A stretch of 64,000 nucleotides of DNA from Arcanobacterium sp. (GTDB lineage Bacteria > Actinomycetota > Actinomycetes > Actinomycetales > Actinomycetaceae). Position 1 is the first letter of the stretch. Every line of letters starts with the position of its first letter. The notes beneath the pieces were generated by a model, which searched no databases, was not told the DNA's origin, and saw only the letters and a list, made by a program, of their open reading frames with translations. Shown one piece after another: positions 62,569 to 64,000 of the stretch. Location: positions 1 to 64,000 of the forward strand of contig JALFSN010000002.1 of assembly GCA_022778805.1 (NCBI GenBank), read 5' to 3'. Made by a program: the position numbers and the translations under genes.

Positions 62569-63245
62569 TTGGCACCTCCCTCAAGTGGGCGCGGAGAAGT
62601 CCAGCCCTTTTCACGAGCAATCCTCAATCCTGCTAGCGTCGCTTCGCCTGCCGACGGCCCCTCATCGACGTGACCATCTTCAAATCCTGCGAGCACTCGC
62701 TCTGTCTCTTTGAACGTGTGCACTTTCTCTGGCCCACGAGTGGGATGAATATCTTTGCCAGCTCGGATGTCATCCACGATCTGCCGAGCAGACTGGGGAG
62801 TCTGATTGTCGAAGAACTCCCAATTCACCATCACCACGGGGGCGTAGTCGCAGCCGGCATTGCACTCAAGCTGCTCTAGCGTGATCTTGCCATCTTCAGT
62901 GGTTTCGTCGTGTCCAATGCCGAGATATGAGCTGAGTTCGTCCCAAATCAGATCTCCTCCCATCACGGCGCACAGCGCATTTGTACACACGCCAACGTTA
63001 TATTCACCATTGGGGTGACGCCGGTACTGCGAATAGAACGTCGCAATCGCACTCACTTGCGCCCGACTCAAGCCCAAGATGTCTGCCACCAGCGCAATAC
63101 CGCGCGGCGAGACAAACCCATCTTCACTCTGAATCAGATGCAACAGTGGCATAATCGCCGATCGAGGCTGCGGATATCGCGCAATCACCTCTGCCGCATC
63201 GCTCCGTAGCCGCGCCTCCACATCGGCTGCATAATTTTCTGCCAT
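62565..63245 (-). CDS. nuoE: NADH-quinone oxidoreductase subunit E (2Fe-2S)
   Basis: 226 residues. Thioredoxin-like 2Fe-2S domain with cysteines in VGVCTNALCAVMGG (near 90-95) and LECNAGCDYAPVVMVN (near 131-135), holding cluster N1a. The C-terminal ~50 residues are a flexible tail. Preceded directly by nuoD. Confidence 0.96.
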   Translation of the reverse strand: MAENYAADVEARLRSDAAEVIARYPQPRSAIMPLLHLIQSEDGFVSPRGIALVADILGLSRAQVSAIATFYSQYRRHPNGEYNVGVCTNALCAVMGGDLIWDELSSYLGIGHDETTEDGKITLEQLECNAGCDYAPVVMVNWEFFDNQTPQSARQIVDDIRAGKDIHPTRGPEKVHTFKETERVLAGFEDGHVDEGPSAGEATLAGLRIAREKGWTSPRPLEGGAK

Positions 63246-64000
63246 CAGCGATCCACGCCTCCCATCACGGGGTCAATATTGGCCAACGCAATAATCACGT
63301 CGGCGAGCAAGCCGCCTTCCGTCATAACGGCAAGGCTCTGCAGATTGTTAAAGCTGGCATCTCTAAAGTGAGCACGGTACGGGCGCGTGCCGCCGTCACT
63401 AACCAGATGGACACCGAGCAGACCCTTGGGATGCTCAATCATCTGGAACACCTGCCCTGCTGGCACACGGAATCCCTCCGTCACCAGTTTGAAATGGTGG
63501 ATGAGAGACTCCATGGAATCGTTCAGCATCTCTTTTACGTGCGCCGGATTCTGCCCCTGCCCATCCACGCTAATGGAGAGCTGAGCCGGCCAAGCGAGCT
63601 TGCCATCAGCGATCATCACTGGCTCGCCAGCTGTGCGTTCGAGTTCATCAAGCACCTGGTAGCAGATGCGCAGACTCTGATAGCACTCGGCGTAACGCAC
63701 TTTGACACGGTTGTAGGCATCCGCCTTATCCGCTACCGGAATATCAAATTCGTATTTCTCATAGCCGCAGTATGGCTGCGTCTTGCGCAAATCCCACGGC
63801 AGGCCGGCGGCGCGCACTGATGGGCCAGTCATGCTCAGCGCCATCATGCTGGACAGCGGAGATACCGCCACGTCCACATGCCGGAGTTTGAAGATCGGAT
63901 TTTGCATCGTGAGATCTTCCATCTCCGAGAGAGTGTTGCGGATCTTAGGCAGCAGTTCACGAATGTAATCGATGCCGCCTTCAGGCAGATCTTCCAAGAC
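63245..64000 (-). CDS. nuoD: NADH-quinone oxidoreductase subunit D, C-terminal part
   Basis: Only the last ~251 residues are in the window; the frame runs off the right edge without a real start. It includes LPWDLRKTQPYCGYEKYEFDIPV (quinone-site region), KVRYAECYQSLRICYQVLDEL, and the ending ASFNNLQSLAVMTEGGLLADVIIALANIDPVMGGVDR, a conserved NuoD C-terminus. NuoD forms the quinone cavity with NuoB and NuoH. nuoA, nuoB and nuoC are expected to the right. Confidence 0.96.
   Translation of the reverse strand, partial: VLEDLPEGGIDYIRELLPKIRNTLSEMEDLTMQNPIFKLRHVDVAVSPLSSMMALSMTGPSVRAAGLPWDLRKTQPYCGYEKYEFDIPVADKADAYNRVKVRYAECYQSLRICYQVLDELERTAGEPVMIADGKLAWPAQLSISVDGQGQNPAHVKEMLNDSMESLIHHFKLVTEGFRVPAGQVFQMIEHPKGLLGVHLVSDGGTRPYRAHFRDASFNNLQSLAVMTEGGLLADVIIALANIDPVMGGVDR

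Noticed and set aside
1-64000. CRISPR array
   Set aside because: No regularly spaced direct repeats were seen, and no cas genes; the Cas4-like domain is part of the phage DUF2800 protein.

Overview
The window comes from an actinobacterium of moderate GC content. Evidence: an actinobacterial DUF3516-type helicase, monomeric NADP isocitrate dehydrogenase, a nuo operon read directly into a prenyl diphosphate synthase, and many starts with a TANNNT -10 box only 6-8 nt upstream (leaderless mRNAs). Anaerobic NrdD/NrdG plus complex I suggest a facultative anaerobe. A member of the Actinomycetaceae is a reasonable guess, but I cannot name the species from sequence alone.

Region 1 (1-14.0 kb) is an incomplete prophage or phage-derived element. 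The 3' end of an IS3-family insertion sequence and a DUF2314-like gene lie at the left edge. A tightly packed minus-strand replication operon follows, reading from about 12.88 kb down to 0.6 kb: a 53-aa protein, a sigma-like HTH protein, two small proteins, DUF2800, DUF2815, a small membrane protein, a family A DNA polymerase, an antirepressor, a DUF4406-like protein, a P4/D5 primase-helicase, a VRR-NUC nuclease, a SNF2-like helicase, a DUF1492/ArpU-like regulator and an HNH nuclease. No integrase, terminase or structural genes are visible. An Xre repressor and an ImmA-type metallopeptidase lie upstream. Two copies of the same dyad operator, one at the xre promoter and one before the phage operon, suggest this pair controls the operon.

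Region 2 (14.1-23.4 kb) is accessory DNA. Remnants of a type I restriction-modification operon (hsdR 3' end at 14.1 kb, frameshifted hsdM 5' part at 22 kb, Phd/YefM-like antitoxin beside it) flank a compact class II lanthipeptide operon. This encodes a small membrane peptide, two 72-residue precursors with enterococcal-cytolysin-like leaders, a LanM synthetase, a flavodoxin-fold oxidoreductase and a LanT transporter with a C39 peptidase domain. It is the most interesting system in the window: apparently a two-component, cytolysin-like lantibiotic or cytolysin that has replaced the middle of the restriction locus.

Region 3 (23.4-49 kb) is chromosomal housekeeping: Kup potassium uptake, a DEAD/DEAH helicase, a YggS-type PLP protein, citramalate synthase, IlvE and LeuB (isoleucine/leucine synthesis), a TM2 protein, a cation/proton antiporter, anaerobic ribonucleotide reductase NrdD/NrdG behind tandem NrdR boxes, two acyl-CoA ligase-like enzymes, an alpha/beta hydrolase, a tyrosine-phosphatase-like protein, isocitrate dehydrogenase and a DUF1846 protein.

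Region 4 (48.9-64 kb) is the distal part of a nuo operon (complex I), nuoD (cut by the window end) through nuoN on the minus strand, followed by a polyprenyl diphosphate synthase, probably for the menaquinone side chain. NuoG has lost all four cysteines expected for the accessory N7 iron-sulfur cluster.
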